Positions 32,291 through 42,415 of a DNA stretch of 64,000 nucleotides are shown here, one piece after another. Where the stretch lies: NCBI RefSeq assembly GCF_000219605.1, contig NC_015740.1, positions 4,030,001 through 4,094,000 of the forward strand. The letters are read 5' to 3'. Position numbers and translations under genes: made by a program. The notes under the pieces were generated by a model. That model worked only from the letters and a program-made list of their open reading frames with translations. It was not told where the DNA came from and did no database searches. Position 1 is the stretch's first letter. The number at the start of each line of letters is the position of its first letter. The DNA is from Stutzerimonas stutzeri (GTDB lineage: Bacteria > Pseudomonadota > Gammaproteobacteria > Pseudomonadales > Pseudomonadaceae).

Positions 32291-33745
32291 ATGCTGCGCA
32301 GACTCCCCCTGGCTCTCGCCGTGGCCACCCTCACTGCCGGAGGGGCCTGGGCGCAAGAGACCGTCCCCCTCGCCAGCAAGACCGATCTGGTCAGCGTCTA
32401 CCAGCAAGCCGTCAACAACAACGCCGACCTGGCTGCAGCTCGCGCACAGTTCCGCGCCCGCCAGGAAGTGGTGCCACAGGCACGCGCCGGCCTGCTGCCC
32501 AACCTCAGCGCCGGCGCCGAGCTGAGCGACACCGAAACGGACGTCGATACCAGCACGGGCTCAACCTCGCTGTCGCGCAGTGGCACCGCCTATCAGGCGA
32601 CGCTGAGCCAGCCGATCTTCCGTGCCGACCGCTGGTTCCAGCTCAAGGCCGCGGAAGCCGTGAGCGAGCAGGCCGCAATCGAATACTCCATCGCCGAGCA
32701 GGACCTGATCCTGCAGAGCGCCCAGGCCTACTTCGCCGTGTTGCGCGCGCAGGACAACCTGGCGGCGGTGAAGGCCGAAGAAGCCGCTTTCAAGCGCCAG
32801 CTCGATCAGGCCAACGAGCGCTTCGAGGTCGGTCTTTCCGACAAGACGGACGTGCTCGAGGCCCAGGCCGGGTTCGATACCGCGCGGGCCAACCGCTCCA
32901 TCGCCCAGCGGCAGGTTGACGACGCCTTCCAGGCTCTGTTCACCCTAACCAACCGCGAGTACATCGCCCTGGAAGGCATCCGCCACACGCTGCCGGTGCT
33001 AGCCCCGGTACCCAACGAAGCCAAGGCCTGGGTCGATACCGCGACGCGGCAGAACCTCAACCTGCTGGCGGTCAATTACGCCGTGACCGCCGCCGAGGAA
33101 ACCCTGCGCCAGCGCCGCTCCGGCCATGCGCCAACACTCGACGCCGTGGCCTCGTACCGCAAGGGCGACAACGACGCGCTCGGCTTCAGCAACACCCAGA
33201 GCATCCCCGGCTTCGACATGCCGCGCTATACCGGCGACGTCGAGCAGCGCAGCATCGGCCTGCAGCTGAACATCCCGCTCTACAGCGGTGGGCTGACCAC
33301 CTCGCAGAGCCGCGAGGCCTATTACCAGCTCAGCCAGAGCGAGCAGCAGCGCGAAAGCCTGCGCCGCCAGGTGGTGGAGGCCACACGCAACCTGCACCGC
33401 GCGGTGAATACCGATATCGAACAGGTCCAGGCCCGCCGGCAGTCGATCATCTCCAACCAGAGTGCGTTGGAAGCCACGGAGATCGGCTATCAGGTCGGCA
33501 CCCGCAACATCGTCGATGTGCTCGACACCCAGCGGCGCCTGTATGCCGCGGTACGCGACTACAACAACGCCCGCTACGACTACATTCTCGACAACCTGCG
33601 CCTGAAGCAGGCGGCCGGCACGCTGAACCCGGACGACCTGCAGCAGCTGGCGGCCTACCTGAAACCCGATTACAACCCGGACACCGACTTCCTGCCGCCG
33701 GATCTGCCGCAGACCATCGGTCAGCCGGTGCGGGTGGATTATTGA
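32291..33745 (+). CDS. opmH: TolC-family outer-membrane channel (OpmH type)
   Basis: 484 residues from ATG 32291, with AGGATGG upstream. Signal peptide with probable cleavage after AWA (residue 21). Two similar outer-membrane efflux halves rich in helical heptads, with the usual GLLPNLSAGAEL and RSGHAPTLDAVASYRKG strands. TolC channels serve efflux pumps and type I secretion. The position beside thiC matches opmH (PA4974) of P. aeruginosa. The gene is divergent from thiC. Confidence 0.9.
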   Translation: MLRRLPLALAVATLTAGGAWAQETVPLASKTDLVSVYQQAVNNNADLAAARAQFRARQEVVPQARAGLLPNLSAGAELSDTETDVDTSTGSTSLSRSGTAYQATLSQPIFRADRWFQLKAAEAVSEQAAIEYSIAEQDLILQSAQAYFAVLRAQDNLAAVKAEEAAFKRQLDQANERFEVGLSDKTDVLEAQAGFDTARANRSIAQRQVDDAFQALFTLTNREYIALEGIRHTLPVLAPVPNEAKAWVDTATRQNLNLLAVNYAVTAAEETLRQRRSGHAPTLDAVASYRKGDNDALGFSNTQSIPGFDMPRYTGDVEQRSIGLQLNIPLYSGGLTTSQSREAYYQLSQSEQQRESLRRQVVEATRNLHRAVNTDIEQVQARRQSIISNQSALEATEIGYQVGTRNIVDVLDTQRRLYAAVRDYNNARYDYILDNLRLKQAAGTLNPDDLQQLAAYLKPDYNPDTDFLPPDLPQTIGQPVRVDY

Positions 33746-33771
33746 GCCAGGGGCTCGCTTGAACCTTGACT

Positions 33772-33791
33772 TGGTGGGCTAAAGCCCACCA
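33772..33791. repeat. Palindromic REP-like element between opmH and waaA
   Basis: TGGTGGGC-TAAA-GCCCACCA, an 8-bp perfect stem. Similar short palindromes are scattered in Pseudomonas genomes. It lies between convergent genes, so it may also terminate transcription, although no T-run is seen. Confidence 0.5.
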
Positions 33792-33862
33792 GGCGCTCGC
33801 ACCCCAGACGGCGCAATGACGCCGACAGCTGATCCGGCTTCCTCGCGGACCAGACACACCGG

Positions 33863-35131
33863 CTAGCCGAGCAGCCTCGCCAGTCCAGTCAGCAGACGCT
33901 GCAAGGCGCCCTGATTGGCCTTGAGCACGCCCAGCCCGGCGTCACGCATCCGCTGCGCGGCAGCCGAATCGCGCCAGAGCTCACCGACAGCATCAGCCAG
34001 CTGATCGGCATCCTGCACTTCGCGCAGGGCGCCGGCATCGCGCAGCTGCGCGGAGATTTCGAGAAAGTTGAACAGATGCGGGCCACTGAGCACCGGCTTG
34101 CCCAACGCCGCAGGCTCCAGCAGGTTGTGTCCGCCATTGGGCACCAGGCTGCCACCGACGAAGGCCACGTCGGCCAGGGCATAGAGAAACAGCAGCTCGC
34201 CCATGGTGTCGCCGACCAGCACCTGCGTGCCGGCGCCAACCGTCTCGCCCGTCGAGCGGCGCACTGCGGCAAAGCCTTCCTTGCACGCCAGTTCAAACAC
34301 CGAGATGAAGCGTTCCGGATGCCGTGGCACCAGGAGCAGCAGGGCCTGCGGAAACCGCTCCAGCAAGCGTCGGTGCGCGGCCAGGATGATTTCGTCCTCG
34401 CCGGCATGGGTGCTGGCGGCGATCCACAGCGTCCGATCCTGCGCCGCCCATTGATCGCGCAAATCGGTCGCCCGCGCCAGCAGTGCCGGGTCGATGGCCA
34501 GGTCGAACTTGATCGAGCCAGTCACTTCGACGCATTCGTGGCGTGCGCCGAGCTGGCGAAAACGCTCGGCTTCAGCCTCTGTCTGCACGGCGATCAGGCT
34601 CAGCTCGGCCAGCATTGGCGCGGTCAGCCGGGCGAAGCGCGCGTAGCCGCGGGCCGAACGTTCGGACAGCCGCGCGTTGGCCAGCGCCACGGGTATGCCG
34701 CGTCGGGCGCACTGATGGATATGGTTGGGCCAGAGCTCGGTCTCCATCACCACCGCCAGCTTCGGCTGCAGGCAATCCAGAAAACGCGCCGCGGTCCAGG
34801 GCAGGTCATAGGGCAGGTAGCAATGCTGAACGCTGTCTCCGAACAGCGCCTGGATGCGCTCGGAGCCGGTCGGGGTCATGCAGGTGACGGTGATCGGCAG
34901 GTGTGGGTAGCGCGCCATCAACTCACGGACCATCGGCGCCGCGGCGATGCTTTCGCCCACCGAGACCGCATGCACCCAGATGCCACCCGGACGCAACCGC
35001 GGCAAACCGAAGGCGAAACGCTCGCCGATACGACGGGAGTAGGCCGGGGCGCGCCAGGCGCGCCACAGCAGGCGCAGGAACACCAGCGGCAGGCCGAGGT
35101 GAAACAACAGGGTATAGAGGGTGCGATTCAT
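33863..35131 (-). CDS. waaA: 3-deoxy-D-manno-octulosonic acid (Kdo) transferase
   Basis: 422 residues from ATG 35131 (MNRTLYTLLFHLGLP). Inner-membrane-associated GT30 enzyme that adds Kdo to lipid IVA from CMP-Kdo. N-terminal membrane helix, WVHAVSVGESIAAAP with the catalytic Glu region, WIAASTHAGEDE, and SLVPNGGHNLLEPAALGKPV, the nucleotide-binding signature. It supplies the acceptor for the heptosyltransferases encoded at 61–63 kb. Confidence 0.96.
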   Translation of the reverse strand: MNRTLYTLLFHLGLPLVFLRLLWRAWRAPAYSRRIGERFAFGLPRLRPGGIWVHAVSVGESIAAAPMVRELMARYPHLPITVTCMTPTGSERIQALFGDSVQHCYLPYDLPWTAARFLDCLQPKLAVVMETELWPNHIHQCARRGIPVALANARLSERSARGYARFARLTAPMLAELSLIAVQTEAEAERFRQLGARHECVEVTGSIKFDLAIDPALLARATDLRDQWAAQDRTLWIAASTHAGEDEIILAAHRRLLERFPQALLLLVPRHPERFISVFELACKEGFAAVRRSTGETVGAGTQVLVGDTMGELLFLYALADVAFVGGSLVPNGGHNLLEPAALGKPVLSGPHLFNFLEISAQLRDAGALREVQDADQLADAVGELWRDSAAAQRMRDAGLGVLKANQGALQRLLTGLARLLG

Positions 35132-35243
35132 GGGCGCGGAGCTTAGCAAGCTGCCTGCTCGCGAGCCATAACCGCCCTGCCGGCGAACTTGTTGGCGAGG
35201 TCGGAACCGAACGAAGTTGCCCGCCCATAATCAGGATCTCGCC

Positions 35244-35576
35244 ATGTCCGGCTATGTTTACCTGGCCATCGCCATCTGCGCCGAGGTGGTCGCCACCACC
35301 TCGATGAAGGCACTGGCCGGCTTCAATCGTCCGCTACCACTGCTGCTGGTGGTAACGGGCTACAGCCTGTCGTTCTGGATGCTCGCGCTGGTGGTACGGA
35401 CCATCCCGGTAGGCATCGCCTATGCCATCTGGGCCGGGCTCGGCATCGTGCTGGTCAGCGTCGCCGCGGCGGTGCTCTATCGTCAGTACCTGGACCTGCC
35501 GGCGGTACTGGGCATAGGGCTGATCATCGCCGGTGTAGTGGTCATCCAGTTGTTCTCCCGCAGTGCAGGCCACTAA
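35244..35576 (+). CDS. emrE: Small multidrug resistance (SMR) transporter
   Basis: 110 residues, four membrane helices. The essential membrane Glu14 is present in AICAEVVATTSMKAL, and W-A-G-L-G-I in helix 3 is typical. EmrE exports quaternary ammonium compounds and dyes in exchange for protons as an antiparallel dimer. The sequence is close to PA4990. It lies divergent from waaA, with no strong ribosome site in the 20 nt upstream. Confidence 0.93.
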   Translation: MSGYVYLAIAICAEVVATTSMKALAGFNRPLPLLLVVTGYSLSFWMLALVVRTIPVGIAYAIWAGLGIVLVSVAAAVLYRQYLDLPAVLGIGLIIAGVVVIQLFSRSAGH

Positions 35577-35631
35577 GCTGCCGGCGGACTGCAGTTATAC
35601 TGCGCGACCGTTTACCCAATGAGGTCTGCAC

Positions 35632-36807
35632 ATGCCCGAATCCCTCAGCACCGACGTCCTGATCGTTGGCGGCGGCGTCGCCGGTCTTTGGCTGAACGCG
35701 CGCCTGCGTCGACTGGGTTTTGCCACCCTGCTGGTCGACAAGGGAGCACTGGGCGGCGGGCAGAGCGTGAAGTCCCAGGGCATCATTCATGGCGGCACCA
35801 AGTACGCCTTGAGCGGCGCCCTCACCGGCGCATCCGAAGCCATCGCCGACATGCCGCGGCGCTGGCGCGAGGCTCTCGAAGGCAAGGGCGAGCTGGATCT
35901 CAGCGGCGTGCGCCTGCTCTCCGATGCTCATTACCTCTGGTCGCCCGGCACCCTGGCCGGCAACCTCACCAGCTTCTTCGCCAGCAAGGCGGTGCGCTCG
36001 CGGGTTGGTCAGGTCAAGGGCGACGAACTGCCACCCGCGCTGCAACATCCTAAATTCAAAGGAAAGGTCTACCGCCTCAGCGAACTGGTGCTCGATGTGC
36101 CCAGCCTGATCGCCCGTTTGGCCGAGCTGGCCGGTAACAGCCTGCTCGCCGGCCAGCAGGTCGAACCGCTACTCGATGGCAACGAGCTGGTCGGCCTGCG
36201 CGTCGACAGCCGCGAGATCCGCGCTCAGCGCATCGTCTTCAGCGCCGGCGGCGGAACGGCAGAGCTGCTCGCTTCGCTCGGCCTGCAACAGCCGGCCATG
36301 CAGCGCCGCCCGCTGCACATGGTCATCGTCAAGGCGCCAACGCTCAAGCCGCTCTATGCGCACTGCCTGGGCGGCGGGACCAAGCCGCGGATCACCGTGA
36401 CCAGCCATCCGGCCGCAGATGGCCAATGGGTCTGGTATCTCGGTGGAGATCTGGCCGAGGCCGATGGTGTGGCGCGGGACGAGGCCAGCCAGATCGCCGT
36501 GGCGAAAAAAGAACTGATGGACCTGGTGCCCTGGATCGACTTGTCATCCGCACACTGGGCCACGTTGCGCATCGATCGCGCCGAGCCAGCGCAATCAGCC
36601 CTCGCCCGCCCTGACAACGCCTTCCTCGCCGAGCAGGGCCGGCTGCTGGTCGGCTGGCCGACCAAGCTGGCGCTTTCACCAGACTTTTCCGACCGTGTCG
36701 AAGCCGCCCTCGCCCGCGACGGCATTCGTCCGGCCAACCATCCCGCACTACCTCAACTGCCACGTCCGCCGCTGACCGGGCCGTTCTGGGAAGGGCTGCT
36801 GCCATGA
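35632..36807 (+). CDS. FAD-dependent oxidoreductase (DAO family)
   Basis: 391 residues. N-terminal dinucleotide fold DVLIVGGGVAGLWLNARLRRLG, then SVKSQGIIHGGTKYAL, which recalls GlpD/DAO-type oxidases. The substrate is unknown. The stop overlaps the aldo/keto reductase start by four bases (ATGA), so the pair is coupled and may act on related substrates. Corresponds to PA4991. Confidence 0.8.
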   Translation: MPESLSTDVLIVGGGVAGLWLNARLRRLGFATLLVDKGALGGGQSVKSQGIIHGGTKYALSGALTGASEAIADMPRRWREALEGKGELDLSGVRLLSDAHYLWSPGTLAGNLTSFFASKAVRSRVGQVKGDELPPALQHPKFKGKVYRLSELVLDVPSLIARLAELAGNSLLAGQQVEPLLDGNELVGLRVDSREIRAQRIVFSAGGGTAELLASLGLQQPAMQRRPLHMVIVKAPTLKPLYAHCLGGGTKPRITVTSHPAADGQWVWYLGGDLAEADGVARDEASQIAVAKKELMDLVPWIDLSSAHWATLRIDRAEPAQSALARPDNAFLAEQGRLLVGWPTKLALSPDFSDRVEAALARDGIRPANHPALPQLPRPPLTGPFWEGLLP

Positions 36808-37613
36808 ACGCGACGCTGCATGACCTGCACCGCCCGCTGGGCAGCACCGGCCTAAGCATTTCGCCACTGGGGTTGGGCACGGTGAAGCTGGGCCGCGATC
36901 AAGGGGTGAAGTATCCCAACGGTTTTTCCATCCCAGACGACGCCCAGGCTCGCCAGCTGCTGACCCTCGCCCGCGAACTGGGTATCAACCTGATCGACAC
37001 CGCGCCGGCCTACGGCGTCAGCGAGGAACGGCTCGGCCCGTTGCTGGCTGGACAGCGCGAGGATTGGGTGATCGTCAGCAAGGTTGGCGAGGAGTTCGAG
37101 AACGGCCAGTCGCGTTTCGACTTTTCTGCCACCCACACGCGCTTCTCGGTGGAGCGCAGCCTCAAGCGTCTGCGTACCGACCGCATCGAGCTGGTGCTGG
37201 TGCATTCGGACGGCAACGACCTCGATATCCTGCAGCACACCGAGGTCTACCAGACCCTGGCCGAACTCAAGCGCGAAGGCAAGATCCTCGCCTTCGGCCT
37301 GTCCGGCAAGACGGTCGATGGTGGGCTGCTTGCGCTGCAGCAGGGCGACTGCGCGATGGTGACCTACAACCTCAACGAGCAGGCCGAACGACCGGTCCTC
37401 GACTACGCTGCTGCACACGGCAAGGGCATCCTGATCAAGAAAGCCCTCGCCAGCGGTCATGCCTGCCTCAAGCCAGGCGACGACCCGGTCCGCCGCAGTT
37501 TCGAGCTGCTGTTCGGTCACCCAGGGGTCAGCGGCGCGATCATCGGCACTATCAATCCGCAGCATTTGACGTCTAACGTAGCCACTGCTGCCGCCGTCCT
37601 GACGGGCGATTGA
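36804..37613 (+). CDS. Aldo/keto reductase
   Basis: 269 residues. (α/β)8 barrel with NLIDTAPAYGVSEERLG near residues 65–80, holding the catalytic Asp and Tyr, then the Lys in WVIVSKVGEE and LVLVHSDGND in place of the usual His motif. NADPH-dependent carbonyl reduction is the family role. Start overlaps the FAD oxidoreductase stop (ATGA). Confidence 0.85.
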   Translation: MNATLHDLHRPLGSTGLSISPLGLGTVKLGRDQGVKYPNGFSIPDDAQARQLLTLARELGINLIDTAPAYGVSEERLGPLLAGQREDWVIVSKVGEEFENGQSRFDFSATHTRFSVERSLKRLRTDRIELVLVHSDGNDLDILQHTEVYQTLAELKREGKILAFGLSGKTVDGGLLALQQGDCAMVTYNLNEQAERPVLDYAAAHGKGILIKKALASGHACLKPGDDPVRRSFELLFGHPGVSGAIIGTINPQHLTSNVATAAAVLTGD

Positions 37614-37698
37614 CCTCGGAGGCGCAGCGTTCCGTTCGCTGCGCGGCAGCAGCCACCGGCGCCGCGCAGCGGCCCCGTTCGCCGTAAGGAGAGCCCGA

Positions 37699-38586
37699 AT
37701 GCCTCGCGTTCTGGTACGCAAGAGCCCTGCCGCATTTAAGACCCTGCCGCTCTACGTCGAGGCCGGCCACGACAGCCTGAGCTACCAGAGCCTGGGCCGA
37801 CCGCTGAATTTCGCCGAGGTCATCGAGCGCCGGCGCCCGGTGGAGGTGGCCGATCCGGGCCGCTTCGCCATCGAGCTGGCCAATCTGGGCGTCTCGGTCC
37901 GCCTGACCCTCTGCTGGCAGGGCCGGGAATACTGGGTGCTGGTCCGCCAGCAGCGCCTGGACCGCGGCGACGTGGTGCTCAAGCTGATTTCCGGCTACAT
38001 CCCGGCACACGAGCTGAACCTGCCATTGCTCACCGCCATCCAGGAAATCGCCGAAGAATGCCTGCTGGAGACGCCCGAAGGCTGGCTGGCCGGGCGCTTC
38101 GGCGACACCTGGCTACCCACGCCCTATCAGGCCAGCCTGCACTACCGCGAGGCGGTGCATTTCAAGCTCGCCTCGCAATCTGGCGCCACACGGCCGGTAC
38201 AGTGCGGCAACATGGTGCTCATGGAACGGCCACGCGCCTATGTGCACCTGCCGACGGCATCGTTGCAGCTGGTCTACGACATGCGCATGGAACTGCCGAA
38301 GGAGGTTCGCCAGCTCAGCCTGTACCATGTCGACGAACGCCTGGAAGCGGACAAGCTGGTGGCGCGCCTGAACCGTAACAGGCCCGACCTCTACCTTGTT
38401 CCGCTGCACCAGGGACAACCGCAGGAGCAGCTGCTGCAGTTGCGTGATGGCCAATTCGGCCCCGTCAATACACGGGGGCTGTGGCTATCGGAGAGTTTTG
38501 CACCACAGGAGGGCTGGGTGGTGCGCGACGAGCGGGTACGCTGGAAGGACTGGTGGGCAGCCCGGCCAGCCGCCGCGGCGCGCTGA
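37699..38586 (+). CDS. Conserved Pseudomonas protein of unknown function
   Basis: 295 residues from ATG 37699 with AAGGAG upstream. The part GYIPAHELNLPLLTAIQEIA followed by EECL resembles a Nudix box (G-x5-E…EIxEE) but with two extra residues, so activity is unproved. Homologues have sometimes been labelled metal ABC transporter ATPase, but no Walker motifs are visible here. It is convergent with hldE. Confidence 0.6.
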   Translation: MPRVLVRKSPAAFKTLPLYVEAGHDSLSYQSLGRPLNFAEVIERRRPVEVADPGRFAIELANLGVSVRLTLCWQGREYWVLVRQQRLDRGDVVLKLISGYIPAHELNLPLLTAIQEIAEECLLETPEGWLAGRFGDTWLPTPYQASLHYREAVHFKLASQSGATRPVQCGNMVLMERPRAYVHLPTASLQLVYDMRMELPKEVRQLSLYHVDERLEADKLVARLNRNRPDLYLVPLHQGQPQEQLLQLRDGQFGPVNTRGLWLSESFAPQEGWVVRDERVRWKDWWAARPAAAAR

Positions 38587-38620
38587 GTAGCCCGATCGCG
38601 CGGCACCTGGCTGCCGTGGT

Positions 38621-40042
38621 TCAGCGGGCGCGGATCTTCTCGACGATGGCGGTCGTCGAGCTGTTCTCCACCAGCCCCAGCACCTTCACCACACCGCCGT
38701 AGGCCTTGACCAGATCGGCACCGACGACCTGATCGACGCCATAGTCGCCTCCCTTGACCAGCACATCGGGTCGCACCTGGGCCAGCAGGTTTTCCGGCGT
38801 ATCCTCGGAAAAGCACACCACCCAATCCACCGCTTCCAGACCGGCCAGCACCGCCATGCGTCGATCCACCGAGTTGATCGGCCGGCCCGGGCCTTTGAGG
38901 CGGCTCACCGAGCCATCATCGTTCACCGCCACCACCAGCCGGTCGCCCTGGGCCCGGGCCTGCTCGAGGTAGGTCACATGGCCGGCGTGCAGGATGTCAA
39001 AACAGCCATTGGTGAAGACGATCTTCTCGCCCTCGGCGCGGGCATCCTCGACTACGGTGAGCAGCTGCTCGACGGTCATCACGCCACGCTCGGAGCCTTC
39101 TTCGCGTTGCACCGCGCGGCGCAGCTCCGGCGCGCTGATGCAGGCGGTGCCCAGCTTGCCGACCACGATACCGGCGGCCAGGTTGGCCAGTGCCACGGCC
39201 TGTGGCAGTTCCTCGCCGGCCGCAATCGCAGCGGCCAGGGTTGAAATGACGGTATCGCCGGCACCGGTGACATCGAACACCTCGCGGGCACGGGCCGGCA
39301 GGTGCAGCGGCGCATGATCGGGACGCAGCAGGGTCATGCCGTGCTCGCCACGAGTGACCAGCAACGCATCCAGCTCGAGCCGGCTCATCAGCTCGGCACC
39401 CTTGCTGACCAACTCGGCCTCGTCGGCACAATGCCCGACGATCGCCTCGAATTCGCCCAGGTTAGGCGTGATCAGCGTAGCGCCGCGATAGATGTCGAAA
39501 TCCTTGCCCTTGGGGTCGGCCAGCACCGGAATGCCACGGTGCCGCGCCGCCTGGATCAGCGCCTGATGGTTCTTCAGCGCGCCCTTGCCGTAGTCCGACA
39601 GCACCAGCACCTTGACCCCGGCCAGCAGCCCTTCCACCTCGGCCAGCAACGCGGCCGGATCGGTGTTGAACGGCTCCTCGAAATCCATGCGCAGCAGTTG
39701 CTGATGGCGACTCATCACCCGCAGCTTGACGATGGTGGGCTGGTCATCGATGCACTGGAAATGCGCCTGCACACCGGCAGCCGCGAGGCTGTCAGCCAGG
39801 CTCTGACGCGCCTCGTCCTCGCCGGTCACGCCCACCAGCGCCGCGGCTGCCCCCAAAGCCGCGATGTTCAGCGCGACGTTGGCCGCACCACCTGGGCGAT
39901 CTTCGATCTGCTCGACCTTCACCACCGGCACCGGTGCCTCGGGCGAGATCCGCGACGTACCGCCATGCCAGTAACGATCGAGCATGACGTCACCGACCAC
40001 CAGAACGGCGGCTTGGTCGAAACGGGGCATGGACAGCTTCAT
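38621..40042 (-). CDS. hldE: Bifunctional heptose-7-phosphate kinase/heptose-1-phosphate adenylyltransferase
   Basis: 473 residues. The N-terminal ~320 residues form a PfkB/ribokinase-type sugar kinase ([27 protein letters not shown]). The C-terminal ~150 form a nucleotidyltransferase with [20 protein letters not shown] and its HxGH motif. It makes ADP-D-glycero-β-D-manno-heptose precursors for WaaC and WaaF, encoded in the same window. Confidence 0.97.
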   Translation of the reverse strand: MKLSMPRFDQAAVLVVGDVMLDRYWHGGTSRISPEAPVPVVKVEQIEDRPGGAANVALNIAALGAAAALVGVTGEDEARQSLADSLAAAGVQAHFQCIDDQPTIVKLRVMSRHQQLLRMDFEEPFNTDPAALLAEVEGLLAGVKVLVLSDYGKGALKNHQALIQAARHRGIPVLADPKGKDFDIYRGATLITPNLGEFEAIVGHCADEAELVSKGAELMSRLELDALLVTRGEHGMTLLRPDHAPLHLPARAREVFDVTGAGDTVISTLAAAIAAGEELPQAVALANLAAGIVVGKLGTACISAPELRRAVQREEGSERGVMTVEQLLTVVEDARAEGEKIVFTNGCFDILHAGHVTYLEQARAQGDRLVVAVNDDGSVSRLKGPGRPINSVDRRMAVLAGLEAVDWVVCFSEDTPENLLAQVRPDVLVKGGDYGVDQVVGADLVKAYGGVVKVLGLVENSSTTAIVEKIRAR

Positions 40043-40121
40043 TGGGGCTCCGATGACTGACAGAAAACGGCGGCGATCATAACATGCGGGCCGCGCTGGT
40101 CCGGCCAGCCTGTCAACGCTG

Positions 40122-41516
40122 CTAGAGCTTGCGCACCCAGAATAGCTCGTGCCTGCGCACGGCCTTGCGGAAAAACTCGTCGTCGCCGGTGGACGGCCAG
40201 CGGCGACCGGCGAGCAACCGCTGGATATGCCGACGCAGCCGTTTTTTCAAGGGTAGCGGCACCTGCAAATCGTGCTGCATCGCCAGCGCCATGGCCTTGT
40301 TCAGCCGAGCCTCGGAATCCAGCGTCGGGCTCCATAGGCGATCGGCCGGCAGCGGCTCGATGGCGGGTGGCAGAGCGACCCCATTCTCCGCCGGCCCCAT
40401 CGGCCACCGATCATTGTCGTGCAGGTGATTGGCATAAAGCAGCAGCGTCTCCGGTTTCCACTCGCCCTCCTCGATCGCCTGCCGTACAGCCTGAGTGGCG
40501 GCAACATGGTCGGCATGAGGGTCGAGCTCCGGGTGGGGTGTCACCACTACCTCAGGGCGGAAGTGCATCAGCAGCGCACGCAGATCGGCTTGCAGATTTA
40601 CCCATGTGGGTTGGCCATTCGCATCCCCAGGTAAAGGCACGTGGTTGCGATTGCGCACACTACGGATGTCTGACTCTCCCGACTCTCGCGAGCCGTAGGC
40701 TCGTTCCGGGTCTGCAGCCATAAGCGGTAACTGAAGGCAATAATAGCCCAACTGTATGCACGATTGCTGTGCGACACCTCCCCAGAGCGGTACCGCCAGG
40801 CTACCCCAAGAGCGCAGTCGTCCCTTCAGCCTTGCTGCGGCGGCACTATCCAGACCGAGTCGACGATAGTTGTCCGCCTCGATTTCTCCCTGAGTCAACG
40901 TAACGATGGCGACTTCACGGGCCCGGCTATACACACCGAAGGCGGCTAGCTCAGCATCGTCCGCATGGGGCGCGATAATCAGAATTCGCCGTTGCGTATA
41001 GTCAGGATTGCGCATCACGTGCAGCACAACCTCTGCATCTAGCCGGCAATAGCGGCAATCCAGGCGAAGCGTCCCGGCACGCAGTGCATCTAGCTGTCCC
41101 GACAGATTCACGTAACGGCGGCCATGCACGCCCCGCTCGAAATCCTGGCGATCATTGTCGACATATACGCGCGGGTCACGTAACCGGCCGAGGCAAGTGG
41201 CACGCAGCATCACTTCGAGAATCAAGGTATCTGCATCAGGCAGCTCACCTGGAAACTGCAGACAGCCATTCTCGATACGTCCCACCAGTCGCTGGGCATC
41301 GGCAGGGAAATCGTAACGATAGCCTTCATCCGGATAGTAAAACAGGTGATCGGCGAACCAGGCCTCGTGAGCCACCCAACCCAACACCAGCAAAATGGGT
41401 ATCCACCAGAAGCTGAACACTATGCCCGCCACGAGAAGGGCGGCGAACGCGGCGATCATTACAATACGCTTGCTACGACGATGCTGACGGAGCAGTTGCT
41501 GCTTGCGTGTACTCAT
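40122..41516 (-). CDS. dnpA: PIG-L family deacetylase (DnpA-like)
   Basis: 464 residues from ATG 41516, two bases after the mig-14 stop. Two N-terminal hydrophobic helices (about 18–50). A PIG-L/LmbE zinc deacetylase core has [15 protein letters not shown] in place of the usual AHPDDE motif, and [16 protein letters not shown] enzymes remove N-acetyl groups from sugars; P. aeruginosa dnpA (PA5002) was linked to LPS and fluoroquinolone tolerance. Next to mig-14, as in that species. Confidence 0.8.
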   Translation of the reverse strand: MSTRKQQLLRQHRRSKRIVMIAAFAALLVAGIVFSFWWIPILLVLGWVAHEAWFADHLFYYPDEGYRYDFPADAQRLVGRIENGCLQFPGELPDADTLILEVMLRATCLGRLRDPRVYVDNDRQDFERGVHGRRYVNLSGQLDALRAGTLRLDCRYCRLDAEVVLHVMRNPDYTQRRILIIAPHADDAELAAFGVYSRAREVAIVTLTQGEIEADNYRRLGLDSAAAARLKGRLRSWGSLAVPLWGGVAQQSCIQLGYYCLQLPLMAADPERAYGSRESGESDIRSVRNRNHVPLPGDANGQPTWVNLQADLRALLMHFRPEVVVTPHPELDPHADHVAATQAVRQAIEEGEWKPETLLLYANHLHDNDRWPMGPAENGVALPPAIEPLPADRLWSPTLDSEARLNKAMALAMQHDLQVPLPLKKRLRRHIQRLLAGRRWPSTGDDEFFRKAVRRHELFWVRKL

Positions 41517-41518
41517 CC

Positions 41519-42415
41519 TTACACCTGATAGACCGGCACTCGGTTGCACCAGCGATCCTTGTACTCACGATCCGCCCGGCCAAAGGAGTAACGCAGCGGT
41601 TTGCCCAACGCCCGCGCCTCGGCCCAGGCCGTCTGAGTGTTGACGAAACTGAGCACGCTGCCAGGGCTGAAGTCCCGCTGCACCGGGTCGACACCACCAT
41701 TGATGTACTCGACGGACACCCACTTCGGCGACTCGACCCGATAGAGAACCTGGATGGCGATCGGCTGCTCGTCGAGAAGCACCACCGAGCCGGTCATGAA
41801 CTCGCGCAGCAGCTCGAATACCTCATGCAGATGCGCCTTGCCCGGCGCCTCGAAATTCCAGCGCCGTTGAAACAACTCGGCGTACATCGCCGCCTGCTCC
41901 GCGGCAGAAAAATCGAGCATGGGGCGCAGCGCACCGCCCGCCTCTTCCAGCAAACGCTGTTCGCGGCGCTGGTTGTAACGGAACTTCTTCGAGTACGCCT
42001 CCGGTTCGCGCGCCAGCGCCAGACCCTCCGGTTGCTCGCGCAAGGTGCTGATCGCGCCAGCATTGAGCTCGGACACGTAGCGCATGCGCTGGCGGACCGG
42101 AATCGCCGCCTGCTCAGCGACGGGCAGAATGATCTCGGCATTGCCCAGATCGAACAGCCCGCGCTTGCCGGTCTTTTTCAATACGTCCTTGGATAGCGCC
42201 AGATGGCGCCCCCAGCAGGGCACCGCGGCGATCAACTCGCCCTGCTGCTCCCAGGCCAGATAGCGCACCGGAATACCCGCAAGACCGGCCAGGCGCTCGA
42301 CGACGGCCGGGTGAGTGGCAACGCTGCCGCCGTAGCGCTGCCAGATCTGCGCATAGGTGTCGGCATCGATCTCGCACCAGCCGCGCTCACGCCAGGTTTT
42401 CAGAAACTGCAGCAT
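41519..42415 (-). CDS. mig-14: Mig-14-like protein
   Basis: 298 residues. Contains a GNAT-like fold: YSKKFRYNQRREQRLLEEAGG and EFMTGSVVLLDEQPIAIQVLYR. Mig-14 homologues in Salmonella and P. aeruginosa (PA5003) give resistance to antimicrobial peptides and associate with the inner membrane. The ATG overlaps the msbA stop by one base (TGATG), and dnpA follows two bases after its stop: a coupled msbA–mig-14–dnpA run. Confidence 0.82.
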   Translation of the reverse strand: MLQFLKTWRERGWCEIDADTYAQIWQRYGGSVATHPAVVERLAGLAGIPVRYLAWEQQGELIAAVPCWGRHLALSKDVLKKTGKRGLFDLGNAEIILPVAEQAAIPVRQRMRYVSELNAGAISTLREQPEGLALAREPEAYSKKFRYNQRREQRLLEEAGGALRPMLDFSAAEQAAMYAELFQRRWNFEAPGKAHLHEVFELLREFMTGSVVLLDEQPIAIQVLYRVESPKWVSVEYINGGVDPVQRDFSPGSVLSFVNTQTAWAEARALGKPLRYSFGRADREYKDRWCNRVPVYQV

